Assembly (NCBI RefSeq): GCF_003173575.1
Contig: NZ_QGNY01000004.1
Location: 434,001-498,000, forward strand
Reading direction: 5' to 3'
Length of the DNA stretch: 64,000 nt
From: Pedobacter paludis
Lineage (GTDB): Bacteria > Bacteroidota > Bacteroidia > Sphingobacteriales > Sphingobacteriaceae
Part shown: piece by piece, positions 37,169 through 45,588 of the stretch
Layout: every line of letters starts with the position of its first letter
How positions within the stretch are numbered: position 1 is the stretch's first letter
Notes under the pieces: generated by a model
The model's database searches: none
What the model was told of the DNA's origin: nothing
Seen by the model: only the letters and a program-made list of their open reading frames with translations
Translations under genes and position numbers: made by a program

Positions 37169-37884
37169 TGCAAGAAGAAATGATAAACCGAATTTTAGTC
37201 ATAAACTGGGATGAGACAACATTCTCTATGAACAATAAGGGCTATGCTGTTTTGCCAAACTTTTTATCGGATGCAAACTGCGAAAACCTGATTGAAAATT
37301 ATGGGAATGACCAACTTTATCGCAAAACGGTGGTCATGGAACGTTATCGGTTTGGCTTGGGCGAGTATAGGTATTTTGACTATCCGCTTCCCAATTTGAT
37401 TCAGACCATTCGGGAGACGGTTTATCCTTACCTTGCTCCTATTGCCAATTTATGGATGAAGGTTTTAAATATTGAACAGACTTTCCCAAACGCTTTGCAC
37501 GATTTAAAATCGCTTTGCAATGCAAACAATCAGCAGAAGCCTACGGTGCTGATTCTAAAATATGGCATTGGCGGATACAATACACTCCATCAGGATTTAT
37601 ATGGCGATGTTTATTTCCCCATGCAGATGGTTCTGTTTTTAAACGAACCCGATGCTGATTATACAGGAGGAGAATTTGTGCTAACCCAGCAAACGCCAAG
37701 GGCACAATCAAAAGCGATAGTTTTAAAGCCAAAGAAAGGCGATGCACTAATTTTTACCACGAACTTTAAACCAGCAAAAGGCATTAAGGGTTATTATAGA
37801 GTAAATATGAAACATGGTGTAAGTGAATTGAAAAGTGGTGAAAGGCATACTTTAGGAATAATTTTTCACGATGCAACGAGTTAA
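37168..37884 (+). CDS. 2-oxoglutarate-Fe(II) oxygenase, prolyl-hydroxylase-like
   Basis: 238 residues. HxD of the iron triad is in LHQDLYGDVYFPMQ and the distal His in NMKHGVSELKSGERHTLGI, where Arg for 2OG binding also lies; the LILKYGIGGYN region forms the adjacent strand. No signal peptide. Its position between the Ogt fusion and AlkB suggests a role in alkylation-damage response, possibly demethylation of DNA/RNA or modification of protein, but the substrate is unknown. Start is the ATG overlapping the upstream stop by one base. Confidence 0.85.
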   Translation: MQEEMINRILVINWDETTFSMNNKGYAVLPNFLSDANCENLIENYGNDQLYRKTVVMERYRFGLGEYRYFDYPLPNLIQTIRETVYPYLAPIANLWMKVLNIEQTFPNALHDLKSLCNANNQQKPTVLILKYGIGGYNTLHQDLYGDVYFPMQMVLFLNEPDADYTGGEFVLTQQTPRAQSKAIVLKPKKGDALIFTTNFKPAKGIKGYYRVNMKHGVSELKSGERHTLGIIFHDATS

Positions 37885-37886
37885 TT

Positions 37887-38135
37887 ATGATAAAACACGA
37901 AGAACTATCAATGGAAGATTTAAGAAATCAGATTAAAAATAATCAGATTTGCTTTGGTGGTAATGCTGACTTAAAAATTTATGGAAGATTAAGCTGTAAA
38001 TCGGGCAAGAGGATGAAAATGCAGCATCGGGTATTCTTTAAATCAGAGAAAGAAGCTCTAGAACATGGTTATCGCCCTTGTGGCAATTGCCTTAACAAAA
38101 AATATAAGGAATGGATTTATTCAACCCAGAAATAG
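37887..38135 (+). CDS. Ada-type zinc-binding domain protein, stand-alone
   Basis: 82 residues matching the Ada metal-binding domain: GNADLKIYGRLSCKSGKRM, RVFFKSEKEALEHGYRPCGNC. Cys residues at 22, 37, 65 and 68 could bind zinc. By alignment with E. coli Ada, position 33 (Gly) occupies the place of the methyl-acceptor Cys38, so phosphotriester repair by this residue is not expected unless Cys22 takes over. It starts 2 bp after the oxygenase stop and overlaps alkB by 25 bp. Confidence 0.8.
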   Translation: MIKHEELSMEDLRNQIKNNQICFGGNADLKIYGRLSCKSGKRMKMQHRVFFKSEKEALEHGYRPCGNCLNKKYKEWIYSTQK

Positions 38136-38716
38136 ACACAAGCAAAAACTTGCTGCCATACGGCGGAACCGTTAATTACTATGGCAAATTGATTTCAAAA
38201 ACCAAAGCTGATCATTATTTTAATATTTTAATGAACACAATCGATTGGCGAAATGATGAGGCCTTTATTATGGGCAAACACATCATAACCAAAAGAAAAG
38301 TGGGTTGGTACGGAAACGAAGAATACGCCTACACCTATTCTAATGCGACTAAGCATGCCTTAATATGGACACCAGAATTACTCGAACTGAAAAATTTGGT
38401 TGAAGAAAAAACAGATACGGCATTTAATTCCTGTTTACTTAATTTATATCACAACGGTGATGAAGGTATGGCCTATCACAGCGATGACGAGAAATCTTTG
38501 GGCAAGAATACAACCATTGCATCCCTCAGTTTTGGCGCAGAACGAAAGTTTCTTTTCAAGCACAAAGAAACCAAAGAAACGATAACCACATTTTTAGAAC
38601 ATGGGAGTTTATTGGTCATGAAAAATGAAACTCAAACCCATTGGTTGCACCGTTTACCACCGACTAAAAAAGTTATCCGGCCAAGAATAAATTTAACGTT
38701 TAGAACAATGGTTTAA
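38111..38716 (+). CDS. alkB: AlkB-like 2OG-Fe(II) dioxygenase, alkylation repair
   Basis: 201 residues. Iron and 2OG sites are complete: YHSDDE (HxD, about residue 119), HWLHRLP (distal His, about 178) and RPRINLTFR (two Arg for 2OG). The middle KVGWYGNEEYAYTYSNATKH segment is the AlkB nucleotide-recognition lid. It oxidatively removes 1-methyladenine and 3-methylcytosine from DNA or RNA. Last gene of the operon; overlaps the Ada-type gene by 25 bp, indicating coupling. Confidence 0.92.
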   Translation: MDLFNPEIDTSKNLLPYGGTVNYYGKLISKTKADHYFNILMNTIDWRNDEAFIMGKHIITKRKVGWYGNEEYAYTYSNATKHALIWTPELLELKNLVEEKTDTAFNSCLLNLYHNGDEGMAYHSDDEKSLGKNTTIASLSFGAERKFLFKHKETKETITTFLEHGSLLVMKNETQTHWLHRLPPTKKVIRPRINLTFRTMV

Positions 38717-38801
38717 TGTTCCTTTAGTTTGTATTGATCTGTGGTCGGTATTATCACTGATCACTAAACCGACTGAAATCATTGCAAAACCATTATGTCA
38801 T

Positions 38802-38878
38802 TGCGAGGCAAGAAGCAATCTTAATACTTTGGGTTTTATAGCAGCAAATCGCATTAAAATTGCTTCGATCTTCTAAAC
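38802..38878. repeat. Degenerate dispersed palindromic repeat
   Basis: Starts ATTGCGAGGCAAGAAGCAATC and ends near AAAATTGCTTCGATCTT. The GAAGCAAT / ATTGCTTC arms pair, with a degenerate middle. GCGAGG...GAAGCAAT palindromes are, from memory, common in Bacteroidota genomes. No gene lies here (38717-38895). Confidence 0.45.
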
Positions 38879-38895
38879 AAAAATTGTTACTTAAT

Positions 38896-39681
38896 CTAGT
38901 GCTTAAATTCCTTAATATCAACCACTCTGTCTTCATCAGGGTTTTTAAGCAGAAACGAGGTGCCACGTTCATTTTTTACCCAACTGTAGCCTTGCTGAAT
39001 ATTCCCTACCAAAGTTTCAGGCTGATTAAGCAAACTCGCATCAACCGGAAGATTAAGCGTTTCGCCTGTTTGATAATTTACCTGGTATAATGAAGTTGCT
39101 GTCAGGAAAACCAAAGTTTTACGATCAGAAGAATACATAAAAAACTTTCCTTGTATGCGTTCTTCAGGAACTTGTCTTTTGATCGGATAAACGTTTCCGT
39201 TTACAGAGGTAATTAAGAAATCGTTGTTGATGATAAAGCTGGTTCGGCTAATTTCTTCCAATCCCTTAGTTACGTTTCTGTCGTTTTTTCCATTCGATGA
39301 TTTATCTAAATCAATTACATCCAATTTTCCATTTTTAAGGAGAATGATGTAAAATGGAGAAACCAGTCCCGAACCATCAGCAACCTGAACAAGGACTGCT
39401 GTTTTTTGTGAGTTTAAATATCTGGCCTCCGAAAATTTATTGGCCAAAGGTTTCGGATCTTTCTTTATCGAAATGGTTGTATCTTTAAATTGGATGGCAG
39501 ATAAATCAACCTTACCAGAATCTGTTTTAACAATAGTTAAAATTTCATCTTTGCTTTTCGGAAATTCATTAAAACTTTCATCGGCTGTTAAAGCTCTTGG
39601 AACAAGGGTTTTTTCCTGGCTTCCCGGTTTACAGGCCAGTAAGGTTATCGATAAAAAGAGAGCTAAGAGTGTAGTTTTCAT
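38896..39681 (-). CDS. Hypothetical lipoprotein
   Basis: 261 residues with a lipoprotein signal (LLALFLSITLLAC, lipobox Cys about residue 17). Mature part is beta-rich with repeated hydrophobic pairs (FIINNDFLITSVNGNVYPIK, FFMYSSDRKTLVFLTATSLY, GYSWVKNERGTSFLLKN), like a propeller of the WD/PQQ type but with no diagnostic motif. Monocistronic. Function unknown. Confidence 0.7.
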   Translation of the reverse strand: MKTTLLALFLSITLLACKPGSQEKTLVPRALTADESFNEFPKSKDEILTIVKTDSGKVDLSAIQFKDTTISIKKDPKPLANKFSEARYLNSQKTAVLVQVADGSGLVSPFYIILLKNGKLDVIDLDKSSNGKNDRNVTKGLEEISRTSFIINNDFLITSVNGNVYPIKRQVPEERIQGKFFMYSSDRKTLVFLTATSLYQVNYQTGETLNLPVDASLLNQPETLVGNIQQGYSWVKNERGTSFLLKNPDEDRVVDIKEFKH

Positions 39682-39841
39682 AGGTTTTGGTAACGGCTAA
39701 ATTTTTTGCCCAAATTAATCATCTTTCTGGATACCTTTTAAAAAAAAATATAATCAAACGTAAAGATTTGGATAGAACACATTTGATTTGGTTAAAATTA
39801 ATCGTTAAGTATTTTTTTTATTTTTGAGCTGAGTAAACCAC

Positions 39842-40312
39842 ATGCAGATTTTAAATTTCTTCATCAGATACAAAATTGTGATACTTTATGGTATTGTGCT
39901 TGCAATGCTGTTGTTTTTATTAAAATGGTTAGAACTTCAATTTATTGTTAGCAACTACTCTTTCGAAATTTATGCCGGCTCTATTGCGGTAATGTTTACG
40001 GCACTGGGAATCTGGCTGGCATTAAAGCTTACTAAACCAAAAACCATATTAATAGAACGTGAAATTTATACGGAAAGGCCGAATGTTTTTATTCTGAACG
40101 AGAAAGAACTTGCAAAGCTTAATATCAGTAAACGAGAATTAGATGTATTACAGCTAATGGCTTTTGGATTAAGCAATCAGGAAATTGCTTCGAAATTATT
40201 TGTTTCCTTAAATACGATAAAGACGCATACAACAAAAATCTTCGAAAAACTGAATGTAAAGCGAAGAACACAAGCCATAGAAGTTGCCAAAAGATTAAGT
40301 ATTATTCCATAG
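39842..40312 (+). CDS. Membrane-anchored LuxR-type transcriptional regulator
   Basis: 156 residues. Two N-terminal membrane segments (IVILYGIVLAMLLFLLKWL and IYAGSIAVMFTALGIWLALK) are followed by a LuxR HTH (SKRELDVLQLMAFGLSNQEI, then SLNTIKTHTTKIFEKLNVKR), typical of Bacteroidota two-TM LuxR regulators without a receiver domain. Directly followed by a DUF4199 gene, a common pairing. It may respond to membrane state; no sensor domain is visible. A TATTTTTG box lies just upstream, though without a clear -33. Confidence 0.87.
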   Translation: MQILNFFIRYKIVILYGIVLAMLLFLLKWLELQFIVSNYSFEIYAGSIAVMFTALGIWLALKLTKPKTILIEREIYTERPNVFILNEKELAKLNISKRELDVLQLMAFGLSNQEIASKLFVSLNTIKTHTTKIFEKLNVKRRTQAIEVAKRLSIIP

Positions 40313-40426
40313 TAAAGCTCATTCTTTAGCATTAAATTACTGCATATTTTAAAAATCACCCTAAAGTATGAGCCATAAAAAAAATAAATATTTCACTTTC
40401 GTGCTGTAAAACTTAAACAGAAACAG

Positions 40427-40978
40427 ATGAAAAAAAATGTACTCGTATTCGGATTAATTGCAGGAGCAATTGTTACTGCAATGATGGTATTCTCTGCTGC
40501 CAAATGTTATGGCGACGCCAATTTTGAAAGCAGTATGGTTTTAGGCTATGCCTCCATGCTATTGGCCTTTTCCTTCATATTCGTTGGAATAAAAAACTAT
40601 CGTGATAAATACAATAATGGTATAATCAGTTTTGGAAAAGCTTTCAAAATCGGATTATACATCAGTTTAATTGCATCAACTTTGTATGTTGTTGTCTGGC
40701 TATTCGATTACTATTTATTTATCCCCGATTTTATGGATAAATATACCGCACATGCCCTGCTAGAAGCCAAAAAAGCTGGAGCAACAGCTGTAGAAATGGC
40801 GGAAAAAACCAAACAAATGAATGATTATAAAGAACTTTACAAAAACCCGCTTTATGTTATTCTTTTAACGTATTCGGAGATTTTACCTATCGGAATCATT
40901 GTTTCCATTCTTGCAGCATTGATTCTTAAAAGAAAAAATAGTTCTATGCATAAAGTTGAAAATCCATTAGCCGTTTAA
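40427..40978 (+). CDS. DUF4199 family membrane protein
   Basis: 183 residues with four membrane segments (LVFGLIAGAIVTAMMVFSAA, LGYASMLLAFSFIFVGI, GLYISLIASTLYVVVWLFDY, PIGIIVSILAALIL). The long polar loop with LLEAKKAGATAVEMAEKTKQ is the DUF4199 signature. Inner membrane, unknown function. About 115 bp after the LuxR gene; probably functionally linked, as in many Bacteroidota genomes. Confidence 0.85.
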   Translation: MKKNVLVFGLIAGAIVTAMMVFSAAKCYGDANFESSMVLGYASMLLAFSFIFVGIKNYRDKYNNGIISFGKAFKIGLYISLIASTLYVVVWLFDYYLFIPDFMDKYTAHALLEAKKAGATAVEMAEKTKQMNDYKELYKNPLYVILLTYSEILPIGIIVSILAALILKRKNSSMHKVENPLAV

Positions 40979-41016
40979 AACCTATATATTAAATACTGAA
41001 AAACATCACCATCTGA

Positions 41017-41544
41017 ATGAAAATTTTTGCAGAAACCGAACGATTACTATTAAGAGAGCTTTTACCAGCTGACGCGGAAGGAATGTTCGAGCTAGATTCA
41101 GATCCTGATGTTCATTTATATCTTGGGAACAATCCCACTAAATCAATAGCAGAAGGTAAAAATGATATTGAATTTATTCGAGATCAATATGAAAAACTGG
41201 GCATTGGCAGATGGGCTGTTATAGAAAAAGAAACTGGGGATTTTGTTGGCTGGTCTGGCTTAAAATTTATAACCAAATCAACAAATAACCACATTAACTA
41301 TTATGATTTGGGTTATCGGTTTATTAAGAGGTCGTGGGGAAAGGGTTATGCCACAGAAACAGCAAAAGCAGCAATCGACTACGGTTTTGAAACGCTTAAT
41401 CTCGATTTTATAATTGGAATAGCCGATGTACATAATCAAGGTTCGATTAATGTGCTTGAAAAATCGGGTTTAAAAAAAATCGAATTGTTTGATTATAACG
41501 GAAAGCTTCATCACTGGATGAAGATCGAAAAACAAAAAGGCTAA
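41017..41544 (+). CDS. GNAT family N-acetyltransferase (RimJ/RimL-like)
   Basis: 175 residues: TERLLLRELLPADAEGMFEL, WAVIEKETGDFVGWSGLKFI, and acetyl-CoA loop region DLGYRFIKRSWGKGYATETA (R/Q-x-x-G-x-A equivalent), followed by NVLEKSGLKKIELFDYNGK. This is the ribosomal-protein-alanine acetyltransferase-like branch of GNAT, which acetylates small molecules or protein N-termini. Substrate unknown. Stands alone between DUF4199 and a PhnA-like gene. Confidence 0.9.
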   Translation: MKIFAETERLLLRELLPADAEGMFELDSDPDVHLYLGNNPTKSIAEGKNDIEFIRDQYEKLGIGRWAVIEKETGDFVGWSGLKFITKSTNNHINYYDLGYRFIKRSWGKGYATETAKAAIDYGFETLNLDFIIGIADVHNQGSINVLEKSGLKKIELFDYNGKLHHWMKIEKQKG

Positions 41545-41586
41545 ATTCAATTATAAAATTCTATTTTCGCCAAAATCAACAAGAAC

Positions 41587-41799
41587 ATGGAAACTAAAGA
41601 CAGTAACGGCAATATTCTAAATGAAGGCGATTCGGTAACCGTAATCAAAACACTAAAAGTTAAGGGCATGTCTACCGATATTAAACAGGGAACGGCAGTA
41701 AAAAACATTCGTTTAACGGATGATCCAAAGGCAATAGAAGGACGTGTAAATGGAACGGTACTTGTGCTTAAAACAGAATTCCTGAAAAAGAAGAACTAA
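41587..41799 (+). CDS. PhnA-like (YjdM C-terminal) domain protein
   Basis: 70 residues matching the C-terminal domain of PhnA/YjdM: DSNGNILNEGDSVTVIKTLK, then GTAVKNIRLTDDPKAIEGRV, NGTVLVLKTEFLKK. The N-terminal zinc ribbon of full-length YjdM is absent, so this is the short form common in Bacteroidota. The PhnA name comes from an old phosphonate annotation and does not prove such activity. Confidence 0.85.
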   Translation: METKDSNGNILNEGDSVTVIKTLKVKGMSTDIKQGTAVKNIRLTDDPKAIEGRVNGTVLVLKTEFLKKKN

Positions 41800-41832
41800 A
41801 TTAAATAATTAGGTCTATCATTTATTTTTTCT

Positions 41833-42706
41833 CCACCTTAGAAACCTAAGAACATCTAAGTTTTTATACGCATAAATTAACTTTGTCGCAACTCCCAGCT
41901 AAGGTGCCCTTAGATGTCTTAGGTGATGATTTAATTTTACCATTGACCAATAGTGAGCTATATGTTTTAACCATCTTAGAAACCTAAGGACATCTAAGTT
42001 TTTATACGTGTAAATTAACTTTGTCGCAACTCCCAGCTTAGGTGCTCTTAAATGTCTTAGGTGGTGATTTAATTTTACCATTGACCAGAGTGAGATATAT
42101 GTTTTAACCATCTTAGAAACCTAAGAACATCTAAGTTTTTATACGCTTAAATAACTTTGTCGCAACTTCCAGCTAAGGTGCTCTTAAATGTCTTAGGTGG
42201 TGATTTAATTTTATGATTGACCAGACGCGAGCTATATGTTTAACCATCTTAGAAACCTAAGAACATCTAAGTTTTTATACATGTAAATAACTTTGTCGCA
42301 ACTCCCAGCTTAGGTGCTCTTAAATGTCTTAGGTGGTGATTTAATTTTATGATTGACCAGACGCGAGCTATATGTTTAACCATCTTAGAAACCTAAGAAC
42401 ATCTAAGTTTTTATACATGTAAATAACTTTGTCGCAACTCCCAGCTTAGGTGCTCTTAAATGTCTTAGGTGGTGATTTAATTTTACTCCAGACGCGAGCT
42501 ATATGTTTAACCATCTTAGAAACCTAAGAACATCTAAGTTTTTATACATGTAAATAACTTTGTCGCAACTCCCAGCTTAGGTGCTCTTAAATGTCTTAGG
42601 TGGTGATTTAATTTTACTATTGACCAATAATGAGCTATATGTTTAACCATCTTAGAAACCTAAGAACATCTAAGTTTTTGTACGCGTAAATTAACTTTAT
42701 CACAAC
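41833..42706. repeat. Tandem array: six units and a partial seventh, period about 131-138 bp
   Basis: Unit starts at 41833, 41971, 42108, 42244, 42380, 42511 and 42647 (periods 138, 137, 136, 136, 131, 136). Each unit has CCTAAGAACATCTAAG (the second unit has GGACATC), then ACTTTGTCGCAACT, then GTCTTAGG, which pairs back to form a long hairpin, then GGTGATTTAATTTTA and the link GAGCTATATGTTTAA. Inner copies (units 4 to 6) are nearly identical; the outer units diverge. There is no real gene in this roughly 950-bp region (41800-42749); a 70-codon minus frame inside it is a by-product of the repeat. Confidence 0.9.
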
Positions 42707-42749
42707 TGTGGTTTAGTTTTTGATAACAGTATTGAAAAATTAGTACACT

Positions 42750-43148
42750 ATGAAAAATTTACTATTCTTAGGATTAATGATTTGTTTTTTTAGTTCTTGT
42801 ATTGAAAAAATAGACACTAAAGCATTGGCAAATACAAAATGGGAATTATCAGAATTGCCTGGGATGACATTGCCAAGCACTTCGAAGGCAACTTTAAACA
42901 TTGCCGATAGCTTAAAAATTGGTGGGAAATCCTTCTGTAACTCTTATGGTGGTCAAGGAGAGATTATTGATAATAAACTGGCCTTAAAAAATATTTTTGG
43001 AACAAAGATGTTTTGTCAGGATACAGATGCTGCCGAACGCTCATACTTGCAAGCTTTAAACCAAGTAGATAACGCAAAAATTGTAGATGGGAAATTGCAT
43101 CTATTAGCCGCCAACAAAACTCTTTTGGTATTTACGAAAGTGAATTAA
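42750..43148 (+). CDS. META domain lipoprotein (HslJ-like)
   Basis: 132 residues. Lipoprotein signal with lipobox FSSC (Cys about residue 17). META fold: NTKWELSELPGM, ADSLKIGGKSFCNSYGGQGE, ALKNIFGTKMFCQDTDAAER, LHLLAANKTLLVFTKV. Family members are envelope lipoproteins of heat-shock or resistance type; function vague. It lies directly after the tandem array and may have its promoter in the last unit. Terminated at 43169. Confidence 0.85.
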   Translation: MKNLLFLGLMICFFSSCIEKIDTKALANTKWELSELPGMTLPSTSKATLNIADSLKIGGKSFCNSYGGQGEIIDNKLALKNIFGTKMFCQDTDAAERSYLQALNQVDNAKIVDGKLHLLAANKTLLVFTKVN

Positions 43149-43168
43149 CCATATTTAACAATCAGAAT

Positions 43169-43209
43169 AAGCCCGAGCAAACTATTTTTAGTATTTTCGG
43201 GCTTTTTAG
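43169..43209 (+). terminator. Intrinsic terminator
   Basis: An 8-bp stem AAGCCCGA (43169-43176) with TCGGGCTT (43197-43204), followed by TTT. Ends the META gene; the following BrkB-like gene starts 13 bp later. Confidence 0.7.
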
Positions 43210-43221
43210 TTATTACAAAGG

Positions 43222-44163
43222 ATGCGATTTAAAATTAAAGAAGATTTAAAGTTCTTTTTCTCTACCATTAGGAAAGCATTTATCTTGTTCCAAAAAAACG
43301 ATCCTTTGCGTTTGGCCGGGGCAACGGCATTCTTTACCAACTTTGCGCTTCCACCAATATTAATCATTCTAATTCGCCTGTTTGGTATGTTTACCGACAG
43401 GAGATTATTGGTAACGCACATTTTTGAGCGCTTAGCCAATATACTGGATGACAGCAGTATAGCGCAAATTAGATTAACCTTAAGAAACATTAGGGGAATC
43501 GATCAAGCCTGGTATGTAACACTCTTCAGTTTTGTGTTTTTCCTTTTTGTGGCCACCACGCTTTTTAACGTAATTAAAAATTCTTTAGAGCAAATTTGGA
43601 CAATTGGTTTACAAGCTAAAAAAGGAATTCTGGCAACACTTAAATCTAGGGCCATTTCGGTTACAATAATTTTATTGGCTGGTATTTTATTCTTTTTAGG
43701 ACTATTGGCAGATAGCGTTCAGGCTTTTATTGGGGCCTATTTAAAAACCGGCTCGCCATCTTTCAGTTTGGTGGTTTCCTCAATTATCAATCAAATTGTA
43801 TTTGTACTTATTGTAACCACTTGGTTTACAATACTTTTTAGGTTTTTAACAAATGGAAGGCCAACTTGGAGAGCTGCAATATCTGGAGGTTTATTAACTG
43901 GATGTTTATTTACCGCTGGAAAATATATTCTTAGAATTCTCTTGCCATTAAGTAATATTAGCAATATTTATGGATCGGCAGGATCGATAATCGTTATTAT
44001 GCTTTTTGTATTTTATTCTTCGCTAATATTTTATTTTGGAGCATCGTTTATTAAAGCATTAAGCAATGAAAGAGATACGCCTATCGAACCAAAGAATGGT
44101 GCTTTTGCTTACGAACTTACTCAGGTAGAACACGAAATCCTAAAACAAAAAAAAGGCAGATAA
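43222..44163 (+). CDS. YihY/virulence factor BrkB family membrane protein
   Basis: 313 residues with about six membrane segments (ALPPILIILIRLFGMF, WYVTLFSFVFFLFVATTLFN, ISVTIILLAGILFFLGLLAD, SLVVSSIINQIVFVLIVTTW, AAISGGLLTGCLFTAGKYIL, SIIVIMLFVFYSSLIFYFGA). The LAGATAFFTNFALPPIL and FYSSLIFYFGASFIKA motifs are characteristic. Inner-membrane protein; despite early ribonuclease naming its function is unknown. Followed by a terminator. Confidence 0.9.
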   Translation: MRFKIKEDLKFFFSTIRKAFILFQKNDPLRLAGATAFFTNFALPPILIILIRLFGMFTDRRLLVTHIFERLANILDDSSIAQIRLTLRNIRGIDQAWYVTLFSFVFFLFVATTLFNVIKNSLEQIWTIGLQAKKGILATLKSRAISVTIILLAGILFFLGLLADSVQAFIGAYLKTGSPSFSLVVSSIINQIVFVLIVTTWFTILFRFLTNGRPTWRAAISGGLLTGCLFTAGKYILRILLPLSNISNIYGSAGSIIVIMLFVFYSSLIFYFGASFIKALSNERDTPIEPKNGAFAYELTQVEHEILKQKKGR

Positions 44164-44183
44164 ATTATTTACCTGCCTTTTTT
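44149..44183. terminator. Bidirectional intrinsic terminator
   Basis: AAAAAAGGCAG (44149-44159) pairs with CTGCCTTTTTT (44173-44183). It overlaps the last codons of the BrkB gene and also ends the converging small gene at 44202. Confidence 0.75.
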
Positions 44184-44201
44184 ATATAATTTTTCCGCTA
44201 T

Positions 44202-44471
44202 TTAAGCTGAAACTTTTTCATATCCCTGCATTTCGAAAACTGCAAGTTTATTCAACAAATTGTAATGTAAAGTTCCGAAAAGGTTTACCAAACCATCGTT
44301 ACTTTTGCCTTCTATCCAAACCGATTCCTTAACTACTTCTGTATTTTTGTTGTTCTGATTATTAAAAATCATTTCTTCATCTTTAATAATCAAATCTTTT
44401 GCATCAATACGAAATTGATTAAGTAGGGAGATAAAATTCTGGCCTTTCAGTAATAATTCTTTTAAGTTCAT
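44202..44471 (-). CDS. Hypothetical protein (89 aa)
   Basis: Small soluble protein. A charged N-terminal helix (MNLKELLLKGQNFISLLNQF) leads into a Lys/Asn-rich middle (FNNQNNKNTEVVKES) and a C-terminal part with WIEGKSNDGLVNLFGTLHYN. No recognised domain. Orientation and terminator support it as a gene; next gene on the same strand is 83 bp upstream. Confidence 0.5.
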   Translation of the reverse strand: MNLKELLLKGQNFISLLNQFRIDAKDLIIKDEEMIFNNQNNKNTEVVKESVWIEGKSNDGLVNLFGTLHYNLLNKLAVFEMQGYEKVSA

Positions 44472-44553
44472 AAGGCATATTTGATTAAGTTAGTCTGTAC
44501 ACAAACGCAATTATCAAACCAATTAAACCCTTAGCTATCAAAATGTTGATAAC

Positions 44554-45144
44554 TTACAAAATTCTATATCCTATACCAACGGTAAATAGATTTAGCTTGG
44601 TTCCAGGGTATCCTGATTTATTAATTTTAGATAGCCCCAATTCGTAGCGGGCATCAAAACTGATCTTTTTAATATCCAGTCCTGCACCAAATTGCCAAGC
44701 CAATGCCTGATCTTTGAAGTCGGCTTTAAAAACATTTCCAGCGGCTTGACCAAAACTTTGGTTTTCATCTAAAATTAAAGAGAACATTGGCCCTGTATTT
44801 AATCTTAAGCCAATTCCTGCAGCACCAAATTTAGTTCCAATTAAAAGTGGAACATCCAAGCTGGTAAAGCGAACCCGATTTATTTCGCCTGTAGCATCGC
44901 TAACCAGATTTGCTTTTTTTCCAGAAATATATAACTCTGGTTGAAAATAAACACCAGCAGCTCCTACCCTTGCCCACAATCCACCATAAAAACCAGTGCG
45001 ATTTTCACTGCTAAATGTATTTTCAGAATCAAACTTCGAAAAATTTGCTCCAGCCTTTAACCCCAATTGGAATGTAGGCAAAACCTGTGCACTGGCATAA
45101 AAGCCGGCAAATAAACAGGCAATAGTAAGATAGAACGATTTCAT
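44554..45144 (-). CDS. Outer-membrane beta-barrel protein (PorT/OMP_b-brl_2-like)
   Basis: 196 residues. Signal peptide (LTIACLFAGFYASAQ) then eight alternating amphipathic strands: LGLKAGANFSKFDSENTFSS, FYGGLWARVGAAGVYFQPEL, GIGLRLNTGPMFSLILDENQ, FDARYELGLSKINKSGYPGT, and a terminal VGIGYRIL. Typical small Bacteroidota barrel of unknown cargo. It follows a small coiled-coil gene at 25 bp distance, on the same strand. Confidence 0.87.
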   Translation of the reverse strand: MKSFYLTIACLFAGFYASAQVLPTFQLGLKAGANFSKFDSENTFSSENRTGFYGGLWARVGAAGVYFQPELYISGKKANLVSDATGEINRVRFTSLDVPLLIGTKFGAAGIGLRLNTGPMFSLILDENQSFGQAAGNVFKADFKDQALAWQFGAGLDIKKISFDARYELGLSKINKSGYPGTKLNLFTVGIGYRIL

Positions 45145-45169
45145 ATTAATAGGGTGATTTTTAGGTTAA

Positions 45170-45466
45170 TTAACTTGTTGCATTGTTAATGGCCTCTTGC
45201 TCTTTAAGTGCATCAACATTGTTTTTATCGCCAAAGTTTTGGGTTTTATTTGCAAAATAATCTAAAATTCCGACAATTGTATCTAAGTTATCGGCCAAAC
45301 GCTGATGCATATCTGGTAAGTCTTTTTCAAGTCTACCATCACTTAATTCGATATTATCAACTTCTATTTTTCCAATTTTTTGAATAAGTGCCTGCTGAGA
45401 ATTTTGTAAATCTTCTAATTCACGCACAATCTTTTCCATCAATTCAAACTTCTTTAAAGTATTCAT
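45170..45466 (-). CDS. Coiled-coil hypothetical protein (98 aa)
   Basis: 98 residues with a long predicted coiled coil: MEKIVRELEDLQNSQQALIQ, LPDMHQRLADNLDTIVGILD. No membrane segment. Probably co-transcribed with the porin-like gene (25-bp gap), though a functional link is not shown. The start at 45466 fits a 5' leader with no other candidate. Confidence 0.6.
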   Translation of the reverse strand: MNTLKKFELMEKIVRELEDLQNSQQALIQKIGKIEVDNIELSDGRLEKDLPDMHQRLADNLDTIVGILDYFANKTQNFGDKNNVDALKEQEAINNATS

Positions 45467-45588
45467 AGGTTCTTATTTTTAATTTTTAAACTGTTTCCAT
45501 AATAAACCCATACCTCTTCAATTTGTTTTTATTTCCATTTATTTGGAATTGCGAAAAACAACTAATAAATTAGTTTAAATATTAGATC

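Noticed and set aside
41899..42111. Open frame of 70 codons on the minus strand within the tandem array
   Set aside because: It follows the repeat periodicity, repeats its own residues and has no start region; a by-product of the array.
41833..42706. CRISPR array
   Set aside because: Units are about 136 bp and nearly identical throughout, with no short direct repeats separated by unique spacers and no cas genes.
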